This document shows positions 40,736 through 49,552 of a stretch of DNA of 64,000 nt, piece by piece. Where the stretch lies: NCBI RefSeq assembly GCF_011516645.4, contig NZ_CP088285.1:8822501-8886500 (forward strand), written 5' to 3'. The stretch is from Bradyrhizobium septentrionale. GTDB lineage: Bacteria > Pseudomonadota > Alphaproteobacteria > Rhizobiales > Xanthobacteraceae. Position 1 is the stretch's first letter; every line of letters starts with the position of its first letter. The translations under genes were made by a program, and so were the position numbers. The notes beneath the pieces were generated by a model. That model made no database searches. It was not told the DNA's origin and was given only the letters and a program-made list of their open reading frames with translations.

Positions 40736-42115
40736 TCACTTTGACCCCGACTTGTCTGCGCGGTCGTAATATTCAGAGAAATGCAGCATGAAGGTATCGA
40801 TCGGCGCGCTTTCGTCGCGACCGAGATGCGCCTTCCAGCGCGTCAAGAATTCATCCCACAACTTACTCTTGTTCGAGCCGAAAAAGGATCTTGCGCCGCG
40901 CTGAAGCTCGAGCTCGCGCGCCATCAGCGTCGGATCGATACTGGCGATCAGCCCGCTGACGGCATGCTGCATTGCCGCATAGGTCTTCAATTGATGGGAT
41001 TTGAGATCCTTGAAGCCCTGCGCGAAGGCATGCGGCGCATCGAGGTAACTGCGCGTCGGCGGCCCGAACAGGATACGCATCGCGTCTTCCGCGGTCGGCG
41101 AGAATTTCAGCGGATTGTTCTCTATGGCCTGGATGGTGGTTTGACTGGTGCTGCGCGTCAGCTGCTTGGCCTGGGTCCGCGCCTGCAGCAGAGCCATCAG
41201 GTTCTCCACGGTCATGCGCAGGATGATGCCCAGCTGCTCCGCGAGTTCGGCCTCGGTCTTGTCGGCAAAGAAATTGTCCGGCAGTCCGGCAGCACGCGCC
41301 ACCAGGCGCGCAAACTCGGGATTGCCGATCGGCGCGGCCGTAGCCGGTGCCGGCTCGGCCACCTGCGGCCGCGGCGCTCCCGCCTGCCCTGCCGGTGGCG
41401 GTGCCGGCGGTGGCGGGACAGCCGCCTCATCGTCGGCCCAGACCGATGGTCGGCGCGGCGTCGGCATCGCGTGCAGCACGTCGACCGGCGGTTTTGGCGT
41501 GGCGGCGGGACCGGCTGCCCAGCTCATGTCGTCGTGCAGAGGCGGCTCCCGTTGAGGCATCTGCGGCGAATGCCGGACGGGGTCGACGCCCGCCGGCGGA
41601 ACGCTCGCCGCCCAGTCCAGGAATTCCGCATTGACGGGCCGCGCTGCCTCGCGCGGTTTTCTCAACTGCTGCGGGTCGATTGGCGGCGGCACATCGCGAC
41701 CGGGAGCCCACAGTTCCTGGTAATCGGCGTGCTGCTGCGCGAGCGGAGCTTGTTGCTGCGCGCCATGGCTCGGAATGGTCTCGGCACGCTCGTCCAGGTC
41801 CAGCGAAACGCCAATGACATAGTGGCCGATGACGAGCCGATCGCCATTGCGCAGCCGATGCGCTCCCCGTATGCGCTGGTCGGCCCCATTGAGAAACGTG
41901 CCGTTGGTCGAGACGTCGTGCAACCAGTAGCCGCCGTCGCGAAAATGGACCTCGCAATGCTTCCCCGAAATCATCCGAGACGGATCGGGCAATGTCCAAT
42001 CGAGATGACGATCGCGGCCTATATCGACCGAACGCCTTCCGGTGACCGTAAATGACACAGGTCCGCCATCGGGGAGGTTGGGCTCGTTCTCGATGTTGAA
42101 GCGAAGCACCATCAC
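40736..42115 (-). CDS. tagH: T6SS FHA-domain protein (TagH/Fha)
   Basis: A 459-residue protein. The N-terminal forkhead-associated domain (residues ~5-110) carries the phosphopeptide-binding set: DIGRDRHLDWTLPD, ISGKHCEVHF, LHDVSTNGTFLNG. A Pro/Ala-rich linker follows, then the C-terminal T6SS FHA domain (FSPTAEDAMRILFGP, YLDAPHAFAQGFKDLKSHQLKTYAAM). In threonine-phosphorylation pathways this protein reads the kinase's mark and triggers assembly, and TagF titrates it. It lies between tssK and the DUF6931-like gene. Confidence 0.93.
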   Translation of the reverse strand: MMVLRFNIENEPNLPDGGPVSFTVTGRRSVDIGRDRHLDWTLPDPSRMISGKHCEVHFRDGGYWLHDVSTNGTFLNGADQRIRGAHRLRNGDRLVIGHYVIGVSLDLDERAETIPSHGAQQQAPLAQQHADYQELWAPGRDVPPPIDPQQLRKPREAARPVNAEFLDWAASVPPAGVDPVRHSPQMPQREPPLHDDMSWAAGPAATPKPPVDVLHAMPTPRRPSVWADDEAAVPPPPAPPPAGQAGAPRPQVAEPAPATAAPIGNPEFARLVARAAGLPDNFFADKTEAELAEQLGIILRMTVENLMALLQARTQAKQLTRSTSQTTIQAIENNPLKFSPTAEDAMRILFGPPTRSYLDAPHAFAQGFKDLKSHQLKTYAAMQHAVSGLIASIDPTLMARELELQRGARSFFGSNKSKLWDEFLTRWKAHLGRDESAPIDTFMLHFSEYYDRADKSGSK

Positions 42116-42124
42116 ATCGTCTCG

Positions 42125-42688
42125 TCAGCGCAGAGGGCGCGGTTCGCCGCGTGCCAACTGAATACCATCCTCCAGGCAGGCCGTCATTATCCGGTCCCTG
42201 GACTCGCGGCTAAGCCGGCAAAGTCCGATCAAGAGAGCTGCGCGAACCGCCCGCGCCGTCTGATCTGGCTTGGCTTCGACCGGGGCAAATTCCGCAGGGA
42301 CCACGCTTCCGCCAGACCAGCCCGCCGCCAGCGCCAGCCAAGTCGCCGGCTGCTCGGGATCGTTGGCATTGCCGACCGCCAACGCCTTGTTACGCGATTG
42401 CTCGTCTGGCTGCCGGACCCAGGTCTCCGCAAAGCTGAGCGACCTGCCTTCGTTGCCGTCGAAATGGTCGAACATCTGCCGCAGCGAGCGACATCCCCAA
42501 GCGACGGCCACGCGCCTGGGGAGCAGATACGCGCAGAAGGATACGGCCTGGTGCCAGTTGCCTGCATCAGCGGCCTCCTGCAGGAAATCCAGCGACAACT
42601 TGTCCGGCGAGGCTTTGCCGACGTCGTAGCGCGCCAGCGGATAGGCTTCGAACAGATCGCGGACTGTGCTGAACCGAACCTGACCCAT
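42125..42688 (-). CDS. T6SS-linked protein, DUF6931-like
   Basis: A 187-residue protein without signal peptide or membrane segment, mostly helical (LRQMFDHFDGNEGRSLSFAETWVRQPDEQSRNKALAV). It resembles a small family (recalled as DUF6931, not verified) that lies between vgrG and the FHA gene in rhizobial T6SS loci. The stop is 9 nt before the FHA start and its start 5 nt after the vgrG stop, so it is firmly inside the operon. Candidate roles are a VgrG adaptor or chaperone, or a structural accessory; there is no direct evidence for either. Confidence 0.75.
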   Translation of the reverse strand: MGQVRFSTVRDLFEAYPLARYDVGKASPDKLSLDFLQEAADAGNWHQAVSFCAYLLPRRVAVAWGCRSLRQMFDHFDGNEGRSLSFAETWVRQPDEQSRNKALAVGNANDPEQPATWLALAAGWSGGSVVPAEFAPVEAKPDQTARAVRAALLIGLCRLSRESRDRIMTACLEDGIQLARGEPRPLR

Positions 42689-42693
42689 GGCCG

Positions 42694-44562
42694 TCAGCCG
42701 ACAATGGTTGGTGTGCCGTGGGCAACCAACGGGCCGCCGGCCGCGAGCGCCATGGCGGCCTGCGCGGTCATGGTGATGGTCGGGGCGTTGATGACGATTC
42801 CGGCGGGGGTCAGGATGATCTGGCTGGGACCTACCTGGAGGGTGATGTTGACATTGGCCGTGAGCGTGATGCTCAGCCCTGCATTGACGGACTGATCCAA
42901 TGCCAGCTTGATGTGCTGGCCACCCAATTCGATATCAAGCTTGTCATTGCCGTTCTTGAGCGTGGTCTTGCGGGTATCGCCGCCGAACGCGGCTTCGCCG
43001 ATGGTCCTGGTCTCGGTGTCGCGGACCGTTACGTCGTGGTCTTTTTCGGCGTGCAGGGTGATCTTCTCGGACCCTTTCTTGTCCTCGAAGTTCCATTCGT
43101 TATAGCCGCCTCCTCCCTTGGTCGAGTCGGACTTCAATCCCGCAATCGTCTTCTTGGACGGCAGATCGTAGGGCAGCTTGTATTCATCGTTATACACCGT
43201 GCCGATCACCAAGGGCCGGTCGGGGTCTCCTTCCAGGAATTCCACGACCACTTCCTGCCCGACGCGCGGGATGATCTGACCGCCCCAGCGCTTGCCGGAC
43301 CAGACTTGGGCCACGCGCAACCGGCACGACCGCTTCTTCTTTCGATCCCAGAAAAAGCGAACATAGATTTCGCCGAGCGACTCGACGTCGATTTCCTCGC
43401 TCGAATTGTCGTCCTTGGTGACGACCTTGGCCGTCTGGATACCATTGATCCTCGGCTTCGGCGTCATCATGGGAGATCGAAACGGCCGGTCGCTTGGCAG
43501 AAATTCGAAGCTGCCGAAGTAGACGTGCTGTCCGCCGTCGCCGGGACCGCCAGTGCGATAGGACTCGATGGAAAATGAGTGAGCTGCTCGTACGACGAGA
43601 TATTCAACGTTCTGCGAGTCTTTCGAGTGCTTTTCGAGCTTGGTTAGTCCGCCGGGGAACAGGCTGACGGCGTCGCCGTTGCCGCGGCGGCGCCGATCCA
43701 TCGCCTGCTCGGCCTGGAGCTGAATCTTGGCGTATCGCTCGCCGTCGGATTTCTCCTTGAACTTGCCGGGATAGTCGTAGACCTCCATCTCGGATCGTGT
43801 GTAGTGCTCGGAGCCCTTGGCGTCGCTGATCATCTGCGCGTTGGGTTTCTGGTAATTGTAGTCGTTGAGCTCGAACTTGCCGGTGCGAAACCGGCGCTCG
43901 GAAACCCACTCATAGATATGCTGCTCCTCGCGACGGTCGGATCCGGTCAGCGGGATATAGGGGATCTTTGCGAGACCGTTGATTGGGCTGTGCGAGGACT
44001 TGGAGTCAGCCAGCACCAGCGTGTGCTTGCCACCCTCATGCTTGAAGAAGTAGTAGATGCCGTGCTGTTCCATCAGCCGGCATACGAAATCCAGATCGGT
44101 CTCGCGATACTGAACGCAATACTCGAGCTTCGGACATGAGCCCTCTTCGGTAAGCTTGGACTCATAATCCGTGAAGCCGCGCTCGTTGAAGACGTCCTTG
44201 ATGATGTCGGGCGCCTTCTTGTCCTGAAAAATCCTGCAATCGGTGGTGCGCGACAGCAGCCATAGCCAGGGCCTCAGCACGATCCGGTAGCTGAAATAGT
44301 CGTTCTTGACCCCGAGCCACTGCGCTTCCGTGAGGATGCCGCTGAACTCGCGCTCCTTCCCGTGCAATTTGATGGTGAGCGTGCACTGCTGTCCGATTGC
44401 GCGATCGAAGTCGAGATCGGCGTCCTCGCTGAGGCACTCGATACGATATTCGAACAGTTCACTCAGACCTTCAGAGGCCTCGAACCTGACAAAAACCAGA
44501 ACGTCCTTGCCAAGGGGGGTCTTGAGCTCGCAAAGGCGGGTATCCTGGGTAAGCTGGCCCAT
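42694..44562 (-). CDS. vgrG: T6SS spike protein VgrG (TssI)
   Basis: A 622-residue VgrG. The N terminus QLTQDTRLCELKTPLGKDVLVFVRFEASEGLSELFEY and the phage-gp27-like domain are followed by the gp5-like OB fold (VRFFWDRKKKRSCRLRVAQVWSG, IPRVGQEVVVEFLEGDPDRPLVIG) and a C-terminal beta-helix needle ending in GGPLVAHGTPTIVG. There is no long C-terminal extension, so this is a structural spike that probably carries cargo through adaptors. ATG at 44562 matches family starts; AAGGAG is 12 nt upstream. It is the first gene of the leftward operon. No separate PAAR gene is in the window. Confidence 0.95.
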   Translation of the reverse strand: MGQLTQDTRLCELKTPLGKDVLVFVRFEASEGLSELFEYRIECLSEDADLDFDRAIGQQCTLTIKLHGKEREFSGILTEAQWLGVKNDYFSYRIVLRPWLWLLSRTTDCRIFQDKKAPDIIKDVFNERGFTDYESKLTEEGSCPKLEYCVQYRETDLDFVCRLMEQHGIYYFFKHEGGKHTLVLADSKSSHSPINGLAKIPYIPLTGSDRREEQHIYEWVSERRFRTGKFELNDYNYQKPNAQMISDAKGSEHYTRSEMEVYDYPGKFKEKSDGERYAKIQLQAEQAMDRRRRGNGDAVSLFPGGLTKLEKHSKDSQNVEYLVVRAAHSFSIESYRTGGPGDGGQHVYFGSFEFLPSDRPFRSPMMTPKPRINGIQTAKVVTKDDNSSEEIDVESLGEIYVRFFWDRKKKRSCRLRVAQVWSGKRWGGQIIPRVGQEVVVEFLEGDPDRPLVIGTVYNDEYKLPYDLPSKKTIAGLKSDSTKGGGGYNEWNFEDKKGSEKITLHAEKDHDVTVRDTETRTIGEAAFGGDTRKTTLKNGNDKLDIELGGQHIKLALDQSVNAGLSITLTANVNITLQVGPSQIILTPAGIVINAPTITMTAQAAMALAAGGPLVAHGTPTIVG

Positions 44563-44913
44563 GTGGGCGTTAAACTCCTTCGTTGACAGCACGATCCGCG
44601 CCACCGGCGCATCAGGTCGTCAAGCACGAAACAACCGAAATCCGAGCTAGCCATCGGTGGGATGACCGACAAGTTGCCCGGTGTCACCCCTCCTGACGCG
44701 CCGAAGTACGCGCCCGAGGGAACCATCCCGGCACTCTTGTAGTCGGCTCCAAGAGCTTGTTGGTTCACGCGAAACTGTCGTGGCCGCCGGGAATGAACCG
44801 AGGTCATCGTTGTTCTGACCTAACAGACAATCGGATCATGATCCCCGCCTGATCCGCCACTTGTGACGGACTTGGCAAAGGGGGCCAGGGCCCCGCAGAC
44901 GGACCATCTTTGC
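44563..44913. promoter_or_regulatory. Divergent promoter region of the two T6SS operons
   Basis: These 351 nt separate the leftward vgrG operon and the rightward tssA operon and must contain both promoters. I searched by eye for a sigma-54 -24/-12 element and found none convincing, and I see no long palindrome. A small frame on the minus strand (44463-44807) has no family resemblance and is not called. Confidence 0.5.
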
Positions 44914-46227
44914 ATGCTCGATGTCACATCCCTGACGCAGCCCATAGCCCCGGACGATCCCTGCGGGCCTGACCTCGATGCGGCCGGGGATGTCCAGTAC
45001 CTGAATTTCTTCGCAGGTGCGGAATCGCTGCTTCCGATGTCGTATTTCGAGGTCGTCAACGCCAACGGAGAGCGCGGACGCTTCGACCCAAAGGCCATCG
45101 ACATTGCCGGCCAGTTCGCCGCCGCGCAGCCCCTCCTGGCACGCACCCGCGATCTGCGCCTAACCATGCTGCTCGCCAAGTTCTCCATCCTGAACCGCGA
45201 TCTCGATGGCTTTCTCACCTGCCTCAAGGCGACCACCCTGCTGCTCCGCGAACAATGGGAAGCGGTTCACCCGAGGGGCGAGGACGGCGACTATGCCTTT
45301 CGCGCCGTCACCGTCGAGGCGATCGACGTGTTTCCGACGGTCATCAACCCGCTCCAATTCCTCCCCCTGATCGAAAATCGCAGGCACGGCAGCCTCAACT
45401 ACCGTGCCTATCAGATTGCCAAGGGCGAAATTCCCGCCGCTGACGCTGACGTCGACGCGCCTGACCTCGGAACCATCGAGCGCATCATCGGCGAGACCGA
45501 CCTCGACACCCTGAAATCGTTGAGCGCCCGCTGCTCCGCGGTCGCGGCCGAGATTGCCGGCATCAAATCGGCTTGGCACGAAAAGTTGAACTCGGGGCAA
45601 CCCGTCAGTCTCGACAGGCTTGCGGGTGTCGCGAATGGCATGGCCAACTGGCTCGCGGGCCTGGTCACCGCACGCGATCCAACCGCAGCTGCTCCATCTC
45701 CGGACGAAACTGCTCAAGACGACCAGCAGCATCCCATTGAAATGGCCGGCGCAGTGACCTCACCGGGCCGGGCATCCGCGGCGCTGGCGGCAGCCGCCGA
45801 CTATTTCGCTCGGAAGGAACCGTCGAGCCCGGCGCTCTTGCTGGTGCGGCAGGCGCAGGACATGGTTGGCAAATCGTTTATCGAGGTGATGCGGATGCTG
45901 ATGCCCGCCCACGTCGAGAGCGCTGCCATCAATATCGGACGTGACAAAGTTTTCGACCTGCCGATCGAGCGCATGGCGGAATTCGCCACATCGCTCCCAG
46001 CCGCGGCCGAAAGTGACGCTCAAGATGCTGTTTTTTCAGCAGAAAACAGAGCGCAGGCGTTGGACTTGCTGACCAAGGTTGCATCTTTCTTCCGCGCCGC
46101 GGAGCCGTCCAGTCCGATCCCGTTCCTGGTCGATCGCGCGCGCGAACTCGCACAACGAGATTTCCTCAGCCTGCTGAGTGACGTCCTGCCCGAGGGCGCT
46201 CTGAAGGCGATCGATAAATCGAATTGA
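44914..46227 (+). CDS. tssA: T6SS protein TssA (ImpA)
   Basis: A 437-residue protein with the ImpA N-terminal domain: PIAPDDPCGPDLDAAGDVQYLNFF, then YFEVVNANGERGRFDPKAIDIAGQFAAAQPLLARTRDLRL. The C-terminal half carries AADYFARKEPSSPALLLVRQAQDMVGKSFIEVM and a similar repeat near the end (SFFRAAEPSSPIPFLVDRARELA). TssA primes baseplate and tail polymerisation. ATG at 44914 is used rather than the GTG at 44863. First gene of the rightward operon. Confidence 0.93.
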   Translation: MLDVTSLTQPIAPDDPCGPDLDAAGDVQYLNFFAGAESLLPMSYFEVVNANGERGRFDPKAIDIAGQFAAAQPLLARTRDLRLTMLLAKFSILNRDLDGFLTCLKATTLLLREQWEAVHPRGEDGDYAFRAVTVEAIDVFPTVINPLQFLPLIENRRHGSLNYRAYQIAKGEIPAADADVDAPDLGTIERIIGETDLDTLKSLSARCSAVAAEIAGIKSAWHEKLNSGQPVSLDRLAGVANGMANWLAGLVTARDPTAAAPSPDETAQDDQQHPIEMAGAVTSPGRASAALAAAADYFARKEPSSPALLLVRQAQDMVGKSFIEVMRMLMPAHVESAAINIGRDKVFDLPIERMAEFATSLPAAAESDAQDAVFSAENRAQALDLLTKVASFFRAAEPSSPIPFLVDRARELAQRDFLSLLSDVLPEGALKAIDKSN

Positions 46228-46348
46228 ACCCGCCTTCCGTTCGACGGGACTAAGAGAAGGAAGCTCCGCTGACGAAAGACCGAGGCACTTCCCGAGCCTG
46301 CGTCGCGCAAGTCGGCTTCCGCACAGATTTTGTGAAGAGGGCAACCCA

Positions 46349-46876
46349 ATGGCAACCGACAGCGGACAAAAGTTCATTCGCCGAAACCGCGCACCGCGCG
46401 TGCACATCACTTACGAAGATCCCTACGACGCCGAGCGGCTGATCGAGCTGCCGTTTGTCATGGGCGTCCTGTCCGATCTTTCCGGCAACAACCCCGGCGT
46501 CGAGAAGGCGAAAGTCGAAGAGCGCAAGTTCCTCGAGTTCGACATGGACAATTTCGACAACCGCATGGCGGCGATCCAGCCCGGCGTGACGGCGCGTGTC
46601 GCCAATCGTCTTAGCGACGGGTCTGACGAAAAGATCTCCGTCAACCTGAGCTTCAACAAGATGTCCGACTTCACGCCGGTGGCGGTCGCCCGCCAGGTAC
46701 CGGCTACGGCAAAGCTCCTCGAAGCGCGCGAACAACTCGCCAACCTGCTCCGCTACATGGATGGCAAGGTGGGCGCCGAGGATCAGCTGAAGAAACTCCT
46801 CGCCGATCCTCAACTGATGGCCGCACTGCGCGAGCGCGCGACCAGCCAGTCAACCGAAGCCGACACCAACAGCTAA
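46349..46876 (+). CDS. tssB: T6SS sheath protein TssB
   Basis: A 175-residue small sheath subunit. It contains RVHITYEDPYDAERLIELPFVMGVLSDLSGN, the KVEERKFLEFDMDNFDNRMAAIQPG segment and VNLSFNKMSDFTP, all standard for TssB. With TssC it forms the contractile sheath that ClpV recycles. It follows tssA after 121 nt and precedes tssC by 17 nt. Confidence 0.96.
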   Translation: MATDSGQKFIRRNRAPRVHITYEDPYDAERLIELPFVMGVLSDLSGNNPGVEKAKVEERKFLEFDMDNFDNRMAAIQPGVTARVANRLSDGSDEKISVNLSFNKMSDFTPVAVARQVPATAKLLEAREQLANLLRYMDGKVGAEDQLKKLLADPQLMAALRERATSQSTEADTNS

Positions 46877-46893
46877 CGGAAGGGATGGGGACC

Positions 46894-48396
46894 ATGGCAA
46901 AAGAAGCAACTCACAAAGAGACCACCACCCAGGTCAAGACCGTCGAAGCTGACGAGTTTGCTGCCCTGCTGAAGCAAAGCTTCAAACCGCGCACCGAACG
47001 TGCGGCAACCGAAGTCGAGAACGCGGTGTCCACGCTCGTTCAAGAGGCGCTGAAGGACACCAGCGTCATCAAGTCTGACGTGCTCGACACCATCGAGGAG
47101 ATGATCGCGCGGATCGATCAAAAGCTGACCGCGCAGATGAACGAGATCCTGCACGCACCCGAATTCCAGGCGATCGAGAGTGCCTGGCGCGGTCTCCACT
47201 ACCTCGTCTTCAATTCCGAGACCGACGCCAACCTCAAGATCCGGGTGATGAACGTCTCCAAGACCGAGCTGTATCGGAACCTGCGGCTGTATCCCGATGC
47301 GCGCTGGGACCAGAGCCCGCTGTTCAAGCAGATCTACGAATACGAGTTCGGACAGTTGGGTGGCGAGCCATTCGGCTGCCTGATCGGCGACTACTATTTC
47401 AGCCATCTTCCGACCGACGTGCAGTTGATGCGCGATCTCAGCAAGATCGCCGGCGCAGCACACGCTCCGTTCTTCGCCGGCGCCGAGCCGACCCTGATGG
47501 GGATGGATTCATGGACTGAGCTGTCGAACCCTCGCGACATCGGCAAGGTATTCGACACGCCGGAGTATGCGGCCTGGAAGGGACTGCGCGACCAGGACGA
47601 CTCGCGCTATCTCGGCTTGTGCATGCCCCGAGTGCTGGGCCGCCTCCCTTACGGCGCGAAATCGGAGCCGGTGGAAGAATTCGCCTTCGAAGAGGAGACC
47701 GACGGGCATACCGGGGACAAATACGGCTGGATCAATGCGTCCTACGCGATGGCTGTCAACATCAATCGCGCCTTCAAGGAGTTCGGTTGGTGCACGCGCA
47801 TTCGCGGCGTCCAGTCCGGCGGCGAGGTGATCAATCTGCCCACACACACCTTCCCGACCGACGACGGTGGCGTCGATCTGAAATGCCCGACCGAGATCGC
47901 CATCAGCGATCGCCGCGAGCACGAACTTGCAAAATCGGGGCTGATCCCGCTGATCCATCGCAAGAACACCGACAAGGCAGCGTTCATCGGTGCCCAGTCG
48001 CTCTACAAGCCGAAGAAATACTTCGGCGAGAAGGGTGTGGACGCAACCGCATCCGACAACCTGTCGTCACGTCTACCTTACATGTTCGCCGTGTCCCGCT
48101 TTGCGCACTACCTGAAATGCATGGTTCGCGACAAGATCGGATCCATGAAGGAGAAGGATGAGCTGACGGTCTGGCTGCAGACCTGGATCAACGAATACGT
48201 TGATGCCAACCCAGCCCTGTCGTCAGAGGCGCAGAAAGCGCGCAAGCCGCTGGCCGCTGCGAAAGTCGAGGTCATAGCAAACGAGGAGAACCCGGGATAC
48301 TACAACGCACGCTTCTTCCTCCGTCCACATTTTCAATTGGAAGCGATGGACGTCGGCCTCAGCCTTGTTTCGCGCCTGCCAGGCCCGAGCTCCTGA
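46894..48396 (+). CDS. tssC: T6SS sheath protein TssC
   Basis: A 500-residue large sheath subunit with family segments IESAWRGLHYLVFNSETDANLKIRVMNVSK, EYEFGQLGGEPFGCLIGDYYFSH, RYLGLCMPRVLGRLPYG and CTRIRGVQSGGEVINLP. It forms the contractile sheath with TssB. Two nearby starts exist (46885 and 46894), both after a GGAAGGG stretch; the second is shown. Confidence 0.96.
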   Translation: MAKEATHKETTTQVKTVEADEFAALLKQSFKPRTERAATEVENAVSTLVQEALKDTSVIKSDVLDTIEEMIARIDQKLTAQMNEILHAPEFQAIESAWRGLHYLVFNSETDANLKIRVMNVSKTELYRNLRLYPDARWDQSPLFKQIYEYEFGQLGGEPFGCLIGDYYFSHLPTDVQLMRDLSKIAGAAHAPFFAGAEPTLMGMDSWTELSNPRDIGKVFDTPEYAAWKGLRDQDDSRYLGLCMPRVLGRLPYGAKSEPVEEFAFEEETDGHTGDKYGWINASYAMAVNINRAFKEFGWCTRIRGVQSGGEVINLPTHTFPTDDGGVDLKCPTEIAISDRREHELAKSGLIPLIHRKNTDKAAFIGAQSLYKPKKYFGEKGVDATASDNLSSRLPYMFAVSRFAHYLKCMVRDKIGSMKEKDELTVWLQTWINEYVDANPALSSEAQKARKPLAAAKVEVIANEENPGYYNARFFLRPHFQLEAMDVGLSLVSRLPGPSS

Positions 48397-48448
48397 CGCC
48401 GAGTTATCGCAACCGTCACTCATCCAGGTTTTTTGAAAGGACTATACT

Positions 48449-48934
48449 ATGGCTGTCGACATCTTTCTGAAACTCGATCCGATCAAAGGCGAGTCGCTCG
48501 ACGACAAACACAAGGACGAAATCGACATTTTGAGCTGGTCGTTTGGCGAAAGCCAAAGCGGCACCTTCCACAGCGGCTCGGGCGGCGGCGCCGGCAAGGT
48601 CAACATGCAGGATCTCCACTTCACGCACTTCGTTGACAAGGCGACGCCTGAACTCTTCAAGGTCTGCGCCAACGGCAAGCACATCGATACCGCGATCCTC
48701 ACTGTCCGCAAGGCCGGTGAAAATCCGCTGGAATATCTCAAGATCGAGATGAAGCACGTCCTGGTCGCCAGCGTATCGACCGGCGGATCGCATGGCGAAG
48801 ATCGTCTCACCGAAAACGTGAGCTTGAACTTCGCGAAGGTGAAGATGATCTACAAGACCCAGACGGAAAAGGGCGGCGCCGGCGCATCGCCGACCTTCGG
48901 CTGGGACGTTCCGGCCAACAAGGAATGGGCCTGA
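48449..48934 (+). CDS. hcp: T6SS tube protein Hcp (TssD)
   Basis: A 161-residue Hcp with DIFLKLDPIKGESLDDKHKDEIDILSWSFGESQ and the FTHFVDKATPELFKVCANGKHIDTAILTVRK segment of this family. Hexameric rings stack into the inner tube that is fired out of the cell. AAGG precedes the start by 9 nt. A strong stem-loop at 48951-48984 follows the stop, which may raise Hcp levels relative to the downstream baseplate genes. Confidence 0.96.
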   Translation: MAVDIFLKLDPIKGESLDDKHKDEIDILSWSFGESQSGTFHSGSGGGAGKVNMQDLHFTHFVDKATPELFKVCANGKHIDTAILTVRKAGENPLEYLKIEMKHVLVASVSTGGSHGEDRLTENVSLNFAKVKMIYKTQTEKGGAGASPTFGWDVPANKEWA

Positions 48935-48950
48935 TCGCTAGCTTCCTGCT

Positions 48951-48984
48951 CGGCGCCGGCTGCCAATAGTGGCAATCGGCGCCG
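48951..48984 (+). promoter_or_regulatory. Strong intercistronic stem-loop between hcp and tssE
   Basis: CGGCGCCG (48951-48958) pairs with CGGCGCCG (48977-48984) and TGCCA (48961-48965) with TGGCA (48970-48974), separated by a 2x2 internal loop and closed by a 4-nt ATAG loop. No T run follows, so it is not a classical terminator. It is better read as an mRNA-stabilising or partially terminating hairpin after hcp. Confidence 0.7.
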
Positions 48985-49002
48985 GCGGCATAGGGACCGT
49001 CG

Positions 49003-49551
49003 ATGACCGTTACGCCAAAGAAGGACCGGCTTTCTCCTCCGTTGATGCTGGCCTTTCGCGCGGCCCACGAGGCCCGTGATGCGCGCAAGAAGATCGAGCT
49101 GCGCGATCAGTTCGGCGAGCGCGTCATAGCGGGGCGGCGCAGTGTCGGCCGTTTCCCGATCTCCGAAACGTTGCTGAGGCGAGAGGTCTCGCATGATCTC
49201 GAAACTCTTCTCAATACAATTGCTCTCGAATCGACCCTGGACTTGACAGGCCGCGACTGTGTCCGGACCTCGATCCTGAACTACGGCTTTCCCGATATCG
49301 CAAACCGGTCGATCGACGACGTGACGGACGAAGAGCTCAGCGATGCCCTACGCACGTCGCTCACGACCTATGAACCCAGGCTCGACCGCAAATCGATCCG
49401 GGTCCGGCGTGATACCTCGGTCGGCCCCGAGCAGCTCAAGCTTCGCTTCATCGTGCACACCGACCTGAAGTGCGAGCCGCTCAACGTGCCCGTGGAATTC
49501 GTCGCCGACGTCGATCTCGACAGCGGCGATATACAGATCAATCGAATGTAG
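49003..49551 (+). CDS. tssE: T6SS baseplate protein TssE
   Basis: A 182-residue gp25-like baseplate subunit. Residues ~60-180 carry VSHDLETLLNTIALESTLDL, SILNYGFPDIANRSIDD and a basic-acidic C-terminal segment ending VEFVADVDLDSGDIQINRM. It belongs to the wedge together with TssF and TssG. TAGGGA lies 6-7 nt before the ATG. tssF starts 1 nt after its stop. Confidence 0.93.
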   Translation: MTVTPKKDRLSPPLMLAFRAAHEARDARKKIELRDQFGERVIAGRRSVGRFPISETLLRREVSHDLETLLNTIALESTLDLTGRDCVRTSILNYGFPDIANRSIDDVTDEELSDALRTSLTTYEPRLDRKSIRVRRDTSVGPEQLKLRFIVHTDLKCEPLNVPVEFVADVDLDSGDIQINRM

Positions 49552-49552
49552 C

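Noticed and set aside
40781..42055. A 424-residue plus-strand frame opposite the FHA gene.
   Set aside because: It is an Arg/Gln-rich shadow frame, whereas the minus-strand frame has a complete FHA domain.
44463..44807. A 114-residue minus-strand frame upstream of vgrG.
   Set aside because: It overlaps the vgrG start in another frame, has no family resemblance, and lies in the divergent promoter region.
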